Assembly: GCF_000379765.1 (NCBI RefSeq)
Contig: NZ_KB903444.1
Location: 1 to 64,000, forward strand
From: Flexithrix dorotheae DSM 6795
Lineage (GTDB): Bacteria > Bacteroidota > Bacteroidia > Cytophagales > Flammeovirgaceae
DNA length: 64,000 nt
Direction of reading: 5' to 3'
In this document: in pieces, positions 10,468 through 20,156 of the stretch
How positions within the stretch are numbered: position 1 is the stretch's first letter
How the letters are laid out: the number at the start of each line of letters is the position of its first letter
The notes under the pieces: model-generated
What the model was told of the DNA's origin: nothing
What the model saw: only the letters and a program-made list of their open reading frames with translations
Databases searched by the model: none
Translations under genes and position numbers: made by a program

Positions 10468-11943
10468 ATGAAAAAATTCATCACAGATACTTTATTCATA
10501 TCTGTAGGGGGGTTATTGAGCAAAGCTAAAGGCATCATTTTTTTGCCTTTGATAATAGGAGCTGTAGGGCTTTCTAACTATGGAGCTTTTGTTCAAATCT
10601 ATGCGAATGTAAAAATTCTAGTTCCAGTTTGCACACTTGGATTGGGAATGGGATTTCAACGATTTGCTTCTAAAATTGAAAAAAGAAATAAAGTAGAATT
10701 AAGTAAACACTTTTTTTCTGTACTCATTCCATCTTTTTCTTTTGGGTTCCTTGGTGTAATAATTCTCCTCCTAATTTCCCCCTTTATTAATAATTGGTTT
10801 TTGGAGGGTAAGTATTTAGAAAGCCTTCAGATTTCAAGTTTTATGGTGCTTTCAAATACTTGTTATACCAACATAAATAAATTTCTGTTGGGGGGTAAAA
10901 AATTTAAACTTTATTCGGTGCTGGAATTTTCCTATGCCTTTTTGCCTTATTTGGGATTTGTAATAGGTACGGTAATTTACAAGGATATATACTTTGGCGT
11001 GTTATATTACACCATTTTTGATTTTTTAATCGTCCTGATATTTTTCATTTTAATTGCTAAAGATTTAACTTTTGTTTGGCCTTCAAAAAATATATTTATT
11101 CAGTATTTCAAATTCTCTTACCCCCTGGCTATCAGTAATATTGAAGGTGGACTATTAAATAAAGCAGACAGGTATTTTATAAGTTATTACCTCGGTGTGG
11201 AAGCTTTGGGCATATACAATATTGTCCATAGGTTTACAAATCTGCTGTCTTTTGTAAGTGTCCCTATTAGAAAACAGATGATGAGTTATTTACCAAAAGT
11301 CTGGGACGATGGTTTCAAGGCAGAATCTATCAATATTATTAAATCAAGCTTAATTGTTTTTGCAGCAATTTCCATTGGTATTTTAGGTTATTTAACCTTT
11401 TACTTTAAAGATATTCTGTTCTTTTTGATCGACAAGGAAATAGAATTACCACATATCGAATTTTTAATTTTTCTGCTTGGTTCAGCTTCCTTTTTTTCAG
11501 GAACTAAAGTGTTTTATTATATTTTAATCCGACTGAAAAATGAGACCAAATATGAGTTGTTTTTTCAACTGGTTGGTATGATCATCAACATCATTCTCAA
11601 TTTTATATTGGTGCCTGTCTATGGTCTATTTGGCTCCGGAATAGCCACCTTTATAACCTATTTAGTAATCCTTAGTTGGTTAAACCTCAAACATCCAATT
11701 CCATTTGACTTTACTTTCATCAAGCATTTTATTTCCTTTTTTATAATTGCTTCAATTTTTTATTTCACAAAAACTTGGATGCCTCAAGCAAGTTTTGTCT
11801 CCTTTTTAGCGAGTAGTATTCTTGCAAATGGTTTGTTTCTGTTTTGCCTCATTTTTGTGAAAAAGAAAATGCTTTTACAGATAAAATCTGAAATAAACTT
11901 ATATAAAAAATTAATGAAAAGAAGAGGCAAAGTGACTATTTAA
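10468..11943 (+). CDS. Wzx-type polysaccharide flippase (MOP superfamily)
   Basis: The 491-residue, very hydrophobic protein has about 12-14 predicted membrane segments. The N-terminus (FISVGGLLSKAKGIIFLPL) and the central stretch NKADRYFISYYLG are typical of oligosaccharide flippases. It should move lipid-linked repeat units to the periplasmic side of the inner membrane. A 77-bp gap separates it from the Wzc-like gene, and 11 bp separate it from the first sulfotransferase. Together with the Wzy-type protein further down it places the locus in the Wzx/Wzy-dependent pathway. Confidence 0.88.
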   Translation: MKKFITDTLFISVGGLLSKAKGIIFLPLIIGAVGLSNYGAFVQIYANVKILVPVCTLGLGMGFQRFASKIEKRNKVELSKHFFSVLIPSFSFGFLGVIILLLISPFINNWFLEGKYLESLQISSFMVLSNTCYTNINKFLLGGKKFKLYSVLEFSYAFLPYLGFVIGTVIYKDIYFGVLYYTIFDFLIVLIFFILIAKDLTFVWPSKNIFIQYFKFSYPLAISNIEGGLLNKADRYFISYYLGVEALGIYNIVHRFTNLLSFVSVPIRKQMMSYLPKVWDDGFKAESINIIKSSLIVFAAISIGILGYLTFYFKDILFFLIDKEIELPHIEFLIFLLGSASFFSGTKVFYYILIRLKNETKYELFFQLVGMIINIILNFILVPVYGLFGSGIATFITYLVILSWLNLKHPIPFDFTFIKHFISFFIIASIFYFTKTWMPQASFVSFLASSILANGLFLFCLIFVKKKMLLQIKSEINLYKKLMKRRGKVTI

Positions 11944-11954
11944 TCAATAAAATT

Positions 11955-12770
11955 ATGCCTGAACATTTACCTAATTTCATAATAATAGGAAGTCCGAGAG
12001 CAGGAACTACATGGATTGATAATAACATCAGATGTCATCCGGAAATTTTTATGCCTAAAAAAAAGGAACTTCACTTTTTTGACAGAGATTTTGAAAAGGG
12101 ATTGGCATATTATCATTCATATTTTGATACTGTAACAAACGAAAAAGTAATAGGTGAAGCTACACCCTCCTATTTGCATAAACCAGGTATTGCTCAAAAA
12201 ATATATGATACCTTAGGAAAGGATATAAAAATAATAGTTTCCCTTAGACATCCTGTTGACCGGTTATATTCCAGGTATTGGAATGCAAAAAGTAAATTTA
12301 ATGAAAATAAAAATTTAACATTTGAAGAAAAGATCAAATCAAAACAAGAATTTATTAGTGAAGGATTATATGCCAGCCACCTTAAAAAATATTATGAGCT
12401 TTTTCCCGCTGAAAATATTTTAGTTTTATTGTTTGACGACCTTGAAGAAGATCCTGCTAAATTTTTAAAAAAAATCTATCAATTTTTGAAGGTAGATGAA
12501 AGCTATATTGCTCCGCTTACCAATGGAAAGATTAATGCAGCATCATCAAAACCAAAGTTAGGGAAAAGTATTTTGCTTAATTATTCATCCAGATTTTTCA
12601 GAAAAATTCATCTGTATACGCTCTCTCAAACTTTGGAAAAGTTAAACCAGAAGAAACTTCCCAAAATGGATCCTAAAACACGTTCATGGCTAATTGATGA
12701 AGTCTATAAGGAGAGTAATAATGAATTGGAAGTACTATTAGGAAGAAATCTGGACAGTTGGAAAAAATAA
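11955..12770 (+). CDS. Sulfotransferase 1 (heparan-sulfotransferase-like)
   Basis: The 271-residue cytoplasmic protein has both PAPS-binding elements of the sulfotransferase fold. The 5'-phosphosulfate loop is GSPRAGTTW at residues 12-20. The 3'-phosphate element is LRHPVDRLYSRYW from about 97, with the Arg and Ser of the RxPxxRxxS pattern. The spacing and the segment KKELHFFDRDF resemble the heparan sulfate N/O-sulfotransferase type. It probably moves sulfate from PAPS to a sugar of the repeat unit before or after assembly on the lipid carrier. It is the first of five sulfotransferase-like genes in the operon; the next gene begins 4 bp downstream. Confidence 0.88.
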   Translation: MPEHLPNFIIIGSPRAGTTWIDNNIRCHPEIFMPKKKELHFFDRDFEKGLAYYHSYFDTVTNEKVIGEATPSYLHKPGIAQKIYDTLGKDIKIIVSLRHPVDRLYSRYWNAKSKFNENKNLTFEEKIKSKQEFISEGLYASHLKKYYELFPAENILVLLFDDLEEDPAKFLKKIYQFLKVDESYIAPLTNGKINAASSKPKLGKSILLNYSSRFFRKIHLYTLSQTLEKLNQKKLPKMDPKTRSWLIDEVYKESNNELEVLLGRNLDSWKK

Positions 12771-12774
12771 GAAA

Positions 12775-13743
12775 ATGAAGCATTTAATTTTTAATACAAC
12801 AGCTTTAATTAAATTATACTCTTCTTACCATAGGGCAAATGGTGAGAAAAATATTTTTTTATTTTCAACTCCCAGAAGTGGCTCTACCTGGCTTACCGAA
12901 CTTATTCATACCCAGCCTCAATTCAGAATGATAAAAGAACCGTTTAATCTTAGAAAAGGCTATGTTCGTGATAATCTAAAAATGGATAATTGGGAGGATT
13001 TAATTAATCCGGTTAATCAAAAATCAATTGAAAAATATATCAATCATTTTATTCAAGGAAAAGATAATGATCTTCGGTTTCCCAGATTTGCTCCTTTCAG
13101 GCCGTTATGGAAACCATTTACCTCCAGAATAATTTTTAAAATTCTTTTTGCAGGTGAAGGGGAATTTAACTGGTTTAAAAAAAAGTTTAATGGCGAAATT
13201 ATTTTTTTAATCAGGCACCCTATTCCTGTATCACTTTCCAGAAAAGTGTGCCCAAGAATTGAATCATTTTTACAAAAACCATATATAAATCACTTTTCAG
13301 TTGAACAAAAAAAATTCAGTCAGGAAATCTTGAAAAAAGGAGATCATTTTGAAATGGCAATTTTGGATTGGTGCTTTCAAAATGCCTTACCTTTAAGGCA
13401 AATGGATCAATCCTGGTTAACAGTTTCATATGAGCAAACTGTATTACAGCCAGAAATCGTCATTCAAAACCTGGTTTCAAAATTTCAATTTCCTAAACCA
13501 GAGAAAATTACAAACAGGCTAAATAAAGCTTCAGTTTCAACAGGAAAATCCTCCCGGGAATCTCAAAATATTCTACTGGATCCTCAAAAACTGGCAAAAA
13601 ACAAAAGATGGCTTGTAGAAAAGTGGAGGGATAAAATTACAGATAACCAACACCAAAAAGCTTTTGAAATTCTTAATGTTTTTGGAATTGATTTTTACGA
13701 ATACAAAAACTTTGGCCCAAAAAAATCCTATTTGCTCAAATAA
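12775..13743 (+). CDS. Sulfotransferase 2
   Basis: The 322-residue protein has the PAPS loop STPRSGSTW at residues 31-39 and a 3'-phosphate element IRHPIPVSLSRK near 146-157. The stretch KEPFNLRKGYV after the first motif is typical of carbohydrate sulfotransferase-like proteins. Outside these motifs it differs strongly from its neighbours, suggesting another acceptor sugar or position rather than a recent duplicate. The next gene (GT4) starts 3 bp after its stop, so translation is probably coupled. Confidence 0.82.
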   Translation: MKHLIFNTTALIKLYSSYHRANGEKNIFLFSTPRSGSTWLTELIHTQPQFRMIKEPFNLRKGYVRDNLKMDNWEDLINPVNQKSIEKYINHFIQGKDNDLRFPRFAPFRPLWKPFTSRIIFKILFAGEGEFNWFKKKFNGEIIFLIRHPIPVSLSRKVCPRIESFLQKPYINHFSVEQKKFSQEILKKGDHFEMAILDWCFQNALPLRQMDQSWLTVSYEQTVLQPEIVIQNLVSKFQFPKPEKITNRLNKASVSTGKSSRESQNILLDPQKLAKNKRWLVEKWRDKITDNQHQKAFEILNVFGIDFYEYKNFGPKKSYLLK

Positions 13744-13746
13744 TAC

Positions 13747-14844
13747 ATGAAAAAATCAATAGCGTTTATATTACCACATTTTTATCAGTTCTATAAAGGA
13801 GGAGCTGAAACTCAATGCTATTATTTGGCCAGGGAGCTTCTTTCCAGAAACTGGCAGGTATATTACATCTTTGAAAGCCAGACAAAAATATACAAGGTAG
13901 ATAGTTCAGGAATAATTCTTCGAAGCATACCCAAAAGAAAAGGGTATTTAAAATGGTTGAATTCTTCAAGTCTGAGGTCGACAATGGAGGAAATAAAAGC
14001 TGATTTTTGGTATTCGAGGGCTAATATTTCCTATCTTATATTTCTAGTAAAATTTGCCAACAAAATAGGAGGTAAAGTTATCTGGGCCTTTTCCAGAGAT
14101 TCACAGTTTGCCCTTAACTGGAAACAACAAAGAAATGCAAGTCTTTTGATAAACTTATATAATGTTGTCAACCAGCTTTTTTTCTTCAATGCATTAAAAA
14201 AAACAGATATAATTTTATTACAAACAGTTCATCAACATAATTTATTAAGACAATACAGAAAATTAGAGGGTCAGGTGATTTACAATGCTCATCCGGTAGA
14301 GCAAATCCAATTAAATTCTGATAAGCGAAAGAAACAATTACTTTGGATAGGAAGATTAAGGCCTTTTAAAAGACCTGACAGACTTATTGAACTTGCAAAA
14401 GTTCTGGAAGATCACAATATTTCAATGAAAGTAATTGGAAAAGTGAGTATGGATAAATATGGATTGATGTTAAAAAAATATTCGGATGAAACAGACCACT
14501 TATTATTGCTTGGAGAGCTAAAGCCGGAAGAGGTCCAAAAAATGCTATTGGAATCCATGTTTCTAATAAATACAAGTGAATATGAAGGTTTTTCAAATAC
14601 CTTTATTGAAGCCTGGCTCCGTGGGGTACCTGTTTTCTCCTTTGAGGTAGATCCTGATAATATTATTTGCGAAAATAAGATTGGATTAGTTTCGAAAAAT
14701 AATTCTGAGTTATCGCAGGAAATTATTAAGCTATGTGATGATTTCTCCAGCTGGAAATTATTATCGGCAAAATGTCAAGAATTTGCTTTGGATACCTTTG
14801 ATATTACAAAGGCTGTAAACCGGTTAGAAAAAATCCTTGGATAG
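13747..14844 (+). CDS. GT4-type glycosyltransferase 1
   Basis: The 365-residue protein has a GT-B fold. The N-terminal domain starts with a glycine-rich acceptor loop (GGAETQCYYLARELL). The C-terminal nucleotide-sugar domain has LLWIGRLRPFKRPDRLIELA and ends in the EGFSNTFIEAW stretch with the E-x7-E type signature of family GT4. It should add one sugar to the lipid-linked repeat unit at the inner membrane. It is packed between two sulfotransferase genes with 3-bp gaps. Donor and acceptor cannot be read from the sequence. Confidence 0.88.
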   Translation: MKKSIAFILPHFYQFYKGGAETQCYYLARELLSRNWQVYYIFESQTKIYKVDSSGIILRSIPKRKGYLKWLNSSSLRSTMEEIKADFWYSRANISYLIFLVKFANKIGGKVIWAFSRDSQFALNWKQQRNASLLINLYNVVNQLFFFNALKKTDIILLQTVHQHNLLRQYRKLEGQVIYNAHPVEQIQLNSDKRKKQLLWIGRLRPFKRPDRLIELAKVLEDHNISMKVIGKVSMDKYGLMLKKYSDETDHLLLLGELKPEEVQKMLLESMFLINTSEYEGFSNTFIEAWLRGVPVFSFEVDPDNIICENKIGLVSKNNSELSQEIIKLCDDFSSWKLLSAKCQEFALDTFDITKAVNRLEKILG

Positions 14845-14847
14845 AAT

Positions 14848-15648
14848 ATGAAGCAAAAAGTTATTTTTATAATGGGATTAGGTCATAGTGGATCCACATT
14901 TTTACAGTTGTTATTATCTTCACATCCTTCAATTATTGGATTTGGTGAAATCGCCTTATTATTAAAAACACTTAAAAATCAGTCTGCCCCTTTTGATCTT
15001 CCCAATTGTTCTTGTGGAAAGAAACCTCAACAATGTGAAGTATGGAACAAATTTCTTCTGGACTATAATCCAAATATGACAAATAAGGAATTGTATTTAT
15101 CCATTATTAAATTATTTCAGGTACATTTCCCAGGAAAAATTTTAATTGACAGCTCTAAAAATCTGGATAGTTTCAAGGAGTATTATTCCACATACGATAA
15201 AAATTTAATTGATCTAAAGGTAATTTTCCTTTCCAGAGATTTCAGAGGCTGGATTAATTCAAGAAAGAAAAATAATAAAAGAAAAAACAGGAAAGATTAT
15301 GGCCTTTTATTTAATTCCTACAAATGGTTTTATAGAAATTTCAGAAAACTAAAATTTCTTAAAAAAATAAACCAGGATTTCTTATCCATAAATTACGAAA
15401 CATTGGTGTTTAATACTGATCAAACTTTCAAAAAGATACTTCATTACCTGGAATTAGATTTTATGGAGCCTGATCTGGAAAAAGCCTGCACACACGATAT
15501 TTTTGGTAATAGAATGAAAAATGATAAGAAAAAGAACACAAAAGTATACTACGATCATAAATGGATGAAAGAAAATAACACAGTATTACTTTATCCCTTG
15601 TTGATACCTCCATATTATCTTAATAAAAAATTATATTCTTCTGATTAG
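14848..15648 (+). CDS. Sulfotransferase 3
   Basis: The 266-residue protein begins almost directly with the PAPS loop (MGLGHSGSTFLQLLL, residues 9-23). The 3'-phosphate element is LSRDFRGWINSRKK near 126-139. A Cys pair (NCSCGKKPQQCEVW, about 52-65) follows the first motif, which is seen in some bacterial sulfotransferase-family proteins and may be structural or metal-related. The C-terminal third is very rich in Lys. The stop codon directly abuts the ATG of the next gene. Confidence 0.8.
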   Translation: MKQKVIFIMGLGHSGSTFLQLLLSSHPSIIGFGEIALLLKTLKNQSAPFDLPNCSCGKKPQQCEVWNKFLLDYNPNMTNKELYLSIIKLFQVHFPGKILIDSSKNLDSFKEYYSTYDKNLIDLKVIFLSRDFRGWINSRKKNNKRKNRKDYGLLFNSYKWFYRNFRKLKFLKKINQDFLSINYETLVFNTDQTFKKILHYLELDFMEPDLEKACTHDIFGNRMKNDKKKNTKVYYDHKWMKENNTVLLYPLLIPPYYLNKKLYSSD

Positions 15649-16806
15649 ATGGAAAGACTTTATTATTTGAGTAGCTCACAAATTCCTTCTCAAAAGGCAA
15701 ATAGCATTCAAGTGATGAAAATGTGTCAGGCATTTTCAAAACATTTTGAAAAAGTATTTCTTTTTGCCGTAAAAACTGATGAAAAAACCAACCCATTTGA
15801 TTTTTATAAGGTATCAGCAACTTTCGAAATAAAATTATTAAAAAGGCCTAAAATTAACTTTATTAATAAGATAATATACGCCATTAAGGTATTAAGGGAG
15901 CTTTGGTTAGCAAAAGCAGGTGGGGTTATTTACAGCAGGGATGTTTTCTCCACAGGATTGCTATCTTTTTTTTATAGTAGAAATTTTACTATTTTTTTCG
16001 AAGCACATGCACCACCATCCAATATTCTTAGAAAGTGGGTTTTAAAAAGAATTTTTTTAAACTCAAATTTTTCAAAGTTAGTAACCATTTCTGGGGCATT
16101 GAAAAAAGAATATCTCCGATTATATCCTGATTTATCCGAAAACAAGATTGTGGTAGCCCACGATGGAGCAGACCTTTCCCAAATTCCTGAGAGTATGATC
16201 AACCCGACTGATTTTAATTTAAAGGGGAAAAAGCTAAAACTCGGGTATATTGGCAGTCTTTATCCGGGAAAAGGAGCTGAAATTATTTTAGAGGTTGCCA
16301 CATTACTCCCACAATTTGAATTTCATATTGTGGGAGGGAGCAAAAATCAAATAAATGAAATTAAAAAAAATATCTCCCTGGACAATGTTTTTTTTCACGG
16401 TTTTGTAAATCCTGAGAAAATTTATACCTATATGGATCAGTTTGATGTAATGCTTGCTCCGTACCAATCCAGAGTAATTGTTGGTTCGGGTACACTTGAT
16501 ATTAGTAAATGGATGTCCCCTTTAAAGTTGTTTGAATATATGGGAGGTGGAAAACCAATTATAGCTTCGGATTTACCTGTTTTAAAAGAAGTAATAAAGG
16601 AGAATGAAAATGCTTTATTGGCAGATCCAAAAAACCCTAATGATTGGGTTGAAAAAATTAATATGCTTCATGCTGACATAGACCTTAGGTGCCATCTGGG
16701 AATCAATGCCCAAAAGGATTTAATTAATAATTATTCATGGGATAAAAGGAGTAAACTAGTTTTATCCAAAGGAGAAAAAACACAGCATATTTTGCCCAAA
16801 CTTTAA
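15649..16806 (+). CDS. GT4-type glycosyltransferase 2
   Basis: The 385-residue GT-B protein has an N-terminal acceptor domain (SQKANSIQVMKMCQAF) and a donor domain with LGYIGSLYPGKGAEII, ending in the LFEYMGGGKPIIASDLPVLKEVI signature near 300. The Glu and following Gly-rich turn match GT4 enzymes. The ATG follows the previous stop codon with no gap, so translation is probably coupled. It acts in repeat-unit assembly; donor sugar unknown. Confidence 0.87.
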   Translation: MERLYYLSSSQIPSQKANSIQVMKMCQAFSKHFEKVFLFAVKTDEKTNPFDFYKVSATFEIKLLKRPKINFINKIIYAIKVLRELWLAKAGGVIYSRDVFSTGLLSFFYSRNFTIFFEAHAPPSNILRKWVLKRIFLNSNFSKLVTISGALKKEYLRLYPDLSENKIVVAHDGADLSQIPESMINPTDFNLKGKKLKLGYIGSLYPGKGAEIILEVATLLPQFEFHIVGGSKNQINEIKKNISLDNVFFHGFVNPEKIYTYMDQFDVMLAPYQSRVIVGSGTLDISKWMSPLKLFEYMGGGKPIIASDLPVLKEVIKENENALLADPKNPNDWVEKINMLHADIDLRCHLGINAQKDLINNYSWDKRSKLVLSKGEKTQHILPKL

Positions 16807-16811
16807 TCAAT

Positions 16812-18182
16812 TTGGAAAAAATTTTTTACATATTATTTGCCATTTGTATTCTCATAATACTCTCTGCTTTTACCTTAATTTTTAGTAAGAGGAGTAATTT
16901 GCTATTTTGGGTTCCTTTCATTTTTACATTTATCCCAATTGAGTATATAGATAGATATATTGTTGGCCTTCCATCTATCCTAACATGGCTCCAGCAAATA
17001 ATTCTGATAATATGTTTTGGCATTTCAATCATTATTTTCCTGAAACGTCCACTGAAAGTCAGTTCCTGGTTTATCTTCTCATTTTGTGTTTTTCTAATCA
17101 TCGCCATTGTTTCTGTGGCTATAAATGGGACCAAAATCGCCACAGCAATTTATTCCCAAAGAGGATTTATTTTCATCTTTGCTTACCTGGTAAATTTTAA
17201 AGCGGTATATGATAAGCTCTCGCTTTCAAAAGTTTATCAGCTAATTGTAAAAGCAGGGTTAATTTCGGTTGCTCTTGCAATTCTTCAGCGAATATATGTT
17301 ACCTTGGGAAATTCCACGGGTGATATGGTAGCAGGCCTATTTAGTTCAGATAGTCAGTATTTATATTTCCAGTGTTTCTGTTTTATTATTTCTATTTCGT
17401 ATTGGTATCATCACAAACAACTGATCAATAAAATTTCTCCTAGAAATTTATCTATCATATTTATATTGTCTATAGGTATTGCTAACAATAAGGCAGGAAT
17501 TGGATTTCTTTTATTTATACTTTTTCTCTTTGCCCTTTATATTGGCTATAAAAACTTCTGGAAGTTCTTTGGGAAATTTTTGGTTTTGGGTCTTGTTATG
17601 GGCTTTAGTCTAATGATTTTTGAAAATATCCTCAGAGGAAGTGGAAGACTAAAAGATAAGGGCTCTTATGCTTATCTGACAGATCCTAATTACATATTGG
17701 GATATTTATTTGGTACAGACGAAAAAAACAAAGGAATTTTAGAAAAAAACGGAGCATTAAGGAGAGGATCCGCTCTAACATTTGGATATAAATTGCTTAA
17801 AGAAAATTCCTATACATTTTATTTTGGAAGAGGGCCTGGGTCAACCTCCGAAAGTAGTATTGGGACCGGGGAATTAAGTAATCAATATGAAGGATACAAA
17901 ATTGGCAGGTCTTCTTTATCCGAAAAACTGACAGAAGTGGGAATTATAGGAACGACATTTTTCATTATGACCATTTTTGTATTGTATTTTAATCGTTCCA
18001 GAGAATTCCCTTTATTTAAGGAGCAGGTGCTCATAAGAAAGATTTCAGTGATATTCATCCTAATATATCTTCCCTATGAAAACATGTTTTTAACTATATT
18101 GAATGGTTTGATAATAAGTGTTTTACTTTATCCAAATATTATTGATCTTAAGGAAGAAAAATTAGAATTGGTAAATCAATAA
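16812..18182 (+). CDS. Wzy-type O-antigen/exopolysaccharide polymerase (O-antigen ligase-like)
   Basis: The 456-residue integral membrane protein has about 10-12 hydrophobic segments and one large periplasmic loop (about 270-390, containing GRGPGSTSESSIG). This is the usual layout of Wzy polymerases and the O-antigen ligase/Wzy-C superfamily. In this operon the polymerase role is more likely than ligase. The start is TTG, 5 bp after the upstream stop codon; the N-terminus then reads MEKIFYILFAIC, the first membrane segment. Wzy sequences diverge widely, so the call rests on topology and context. Confidence 0.78.
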   Translation: MEKIFYILFAICILIILSAFTLIFSKRSNLLFWVPFIFTFIPIEYIDRYIVGLPSILTWLQQIILIICFGISIIIFLKRPLKVSSWFIFSFCVFLIIAIVSVAINGTKIATAIYSQRGFIFIFAYLVNFKAVYDKLSLSKVYQLIVKAGLISVALAILQRIYVTLGNSTGDMVAGLFSSDSQYLYFQCFCFIISISYWYHHKQLINKISPRNLSIIFILSIGIANNKAGIGFLLFILFLFALYIGYKNFWKFFGKFLVLGLVMGFSLMIFENILRGSGRLKDKGSYAYLTDPNYILGYLFGTDEKNKGILEKNGALRRGSALTFGYKLLKENSYTFYFGRGPGSTSESSIGTGELSNQYEGYKIGRSSLSEKLTEVGIIGTTFFIMTIFVLYFNRSREFPLFKEQVLIRKISVIFILIYLPYENMFLTILNGLIISVLLYPNIIDLKEEKLELVNQ

Positions 18183-18214
18183 ACACATTACATAATTAAT
18201 GAATTAAGCTTTAA

Positions 18215-19087
18215 ATGAAAATGGATGAGGATTTTAAAAATTTTGATTTTCAACCAATATTCATTGTAGGAATGCCTAGGACTGGTTCCAAAATTTTTAA
18301 AAATATAGTAAATCACAATTCCAATATTAACATATCTCCTGAAATATTTTTTATCACTCCTTCCTGGATTCGCCATGATTTTATCAATTTAACGAAAAGT
18401 AAATTAGGCAGGATTGAAAGTGAAGAAAATCTTCAGAAACTGGTAAATTTAATGTTTGACAATACTTTTTTTGGTACTTATTGGAGAGACATTAAAGGTA
18501 ACAAATCTGATATGTTAGCAATCCTAAAAAAAACTGATAAATCCTTTAAGGAAATTTTTATTGCTCTATTAAAATATGATGCCCATATAAATGGAAAAAC
18601 AAAAATAGGAGCGAAGTTTCCGGTTCATATTGCCAGTGCCAAAAAACTTCAAAATTGGTTTCCTGAAGCGAAATTTATTCATTTGAACAGGCACCCTCTG
18701 GCCATTTACAATTCGCAAAAAAGAAAACATCTAAAAAATCAAAAAGGCTGGTTTAATAGGCAGAAAATGTCTTTCAAAATTTTGATTGTTACAATTCTCA
18801 CTTATCGAAGCTCCTGCAATTTCTTTAAAGCTAACCGAAATAATAGTAATTATCTCATGTGTACTTATGAAAATTTAATTAATGACTCGGAAGAGGTAAT
18901 TAAACGACTTTGTGAATTCCTTGAAATAAATTATAAACAAGAAATGTTGTACCCCCCTGCCAAAGGGTCTTCATATCAGTTAGCTGTTAATTCCAGAGGA
19001 ATTCACAATAAATCAGGAAACAGATGGGAAAAGGAAGTTAATCTTATCGAGAAAACAATATTTAAACTTTTCACAAAAATGATTTAA
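18215..19087 (+). CDS. Sulfotransferase 4
   Basis: The 290-residue protein has a PAPS loop FIVGMPRTGSKIFKN starting near residue 16 and a second element FIHLNRHPLAIYNSQKRKH near 152-170. The loop has Gly-Ser-Lys where most members have Gly-Thr/Ser-Thr. The final third carries the usual acceptor-side segment (YENLINDSEEVIKRLCEFL). It is 32 bp downstream of the polymerase gene. A Met at residue 3 is an alternative start. Confidence 0.8.
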   Translation: MKMDEDFKNFDFQPIFIVGMPRTGSKIFKNIVNHNSNINISPEIFFITPSWIRHDFINLTKSKLGRIESEENLQKLVNLMFDNTFFGTYWRDIKGNKSDMLAILKKTDKSFKEIFIALLKYDAHINGKTKIGAKFPVHIASAKKLQNWFPEAKFIHLNRHPLAIYNSQKRKHLKNQKGWFNRQKMSFKILIVTILTYRSSCNFFKANRNNSNYLMCTYENLINDSEEVIKRLCEFLEINYKQEMLYPPAKGSSYQLAVNSRGIHNKSGNRWEKEVNLIEKTIFKLFTKMI

Positions 19088-19120
19088 TGGGAAAGTTGCT
19101 TTTTATAATTTGATATTCAC

Positions 19121-20101
19121 ATGCAAACTAAAGCCGAATTATTCAGGGGACCACTCATTATTGTTGGATTACCCAGAAGTGGTACAAAACTTTTAAGGGA
19201 CCTTTTAAATCAAAATCCGTCCATAAGTATCCCTGAAGGAGAGACTCATTTTATTCCTGCATTGATCAAAAAATTCAAAGGCAATCCCCCTAAAAACCAG
19301 GAAGAACTTACCAGATTTTTCAAAATGTTTACCCAGGTTAATTTTTACCATAGAATGAAAAAACTTGGAATCGAGCTGCCCCAAAAACAATTTCTTAATT
19401 CTGTCAATCAGCAGTCCTGGGAAAGTATTTTTGGTTTCATTTTAAGATTCTATAGTCCGAAAGGCCTTGAAAGCAAAATTTATGGGGATAAAACTCCTCA
19501 ATATCTTAGATACCTGGAATTATTAAAACAAACTTTTCCGAAAGCCAAATTCATCCATATTGTAAGAGACCCAAGAGATTATTGCATTTCAATTAAAAAT
19601 ATTTGGGGTAAAAATATGTTCCGGGCAGCATATAGGTGGAAAACTGAGATTCAGCAGGCTCACTTTACCAGCGAAAAATTTCCGGATGATTTTTTAGAAA
19701 TTCAATATGAAAAACTTTTGGAAAACCCTGAAAAAATAATGCGGAAAATATGCGACTTTGTGAGTTGCAGTTTTGATGAAAATATGCTTTCCCTAGCAAA
19801 ACCAGCAGAAAATTACGGAGATGCGAAAGATAGTTTGAAAATTGTTTCTGGTAACTTTATGAAATATAAATCCAGGCTAAAAACTAATGAATTGAAAAAG
19901 ATAGAAGAAATTGCTTTCAACCAGATTGTAAAAAGTAATTACACACTGGAAATAGCATCCAAATCAGTAGAGCCAACCAGATTACAGTTATTTTGGTATC
20001 AAATTTTGGATATCATCTCTCTTTTAAATTTCCATGTAAAAGAAAAGGGCCTCCAAAACGGAATTAATTTTATTTTAAGGAATTTGAGATTTAAAATCTG
20101 A
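19121..20101 (+). CDS. Sulfotransferase 5
   Basis: The 326-residue protein has a textbook 5'-phosphosulfate loop (IIVGLPRSGTKLLRDLL, residues 13-29) and 3'-phosphate element (FIHIVRDPRDYCISIKNIW, about 143-161). A later stretch (IQYEKLLENPEKIMRKICDFV) matches the conserved C-terminal helix region of the family. The pattern is like the tyrosylprotein/carbohydrate sulfotransferase-like Sulfotransfer_3 group of bacteria. It is the fifth and last sulfotransferase-like gene of the operon. Confidence 0.85.
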   Translation: MQTKAELFRGPLIIVGLPRSGTKLLRDLLNQNPSISIPEGETHFIPALIKKFKGNPPKNQEELTRFFKMFTQVNFYHRMKKLGIELPQKQFLNSVNQQSWESIFGFILRFYSPKGLESKIYGDKTPQYLRYLELLKQTFPKAKFIHIVRDPRDYCISIKNIWGKNMFRAAYRWKTEIQQAHFTSEKFPDDFLEIQYEKLLENPEKIMRKICDFVSCSFDENMLSLAKPAENYGDAKDSLKIVSGNFMKYKSRLKTNELKKIEEIAFNQIVKSNYTLEIASKSVEPTRLQLFWYQILDIISLLNFHVKEKGLQNGINFILRNLRFKI

Positions 20102-20156
20102 AAATTTTTAATTGATTTTCCTATGCTTTTCCACTACCAGAATTATTAAATCCCAT

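Noticed and set aside
16812..18182. O-antigen ligase (WaaL) as the role of the polytopic protein
   Set aside because: The Wzx/Wza/Wzc context fits a Wzy polymerase better, although the two families share a fold.
20112..20156. TTG start 45 bp upstream for the third glycosyltransferase
   Set aside because: It adds 15 residues before the normal fold start; the ATG at 20157 is better.
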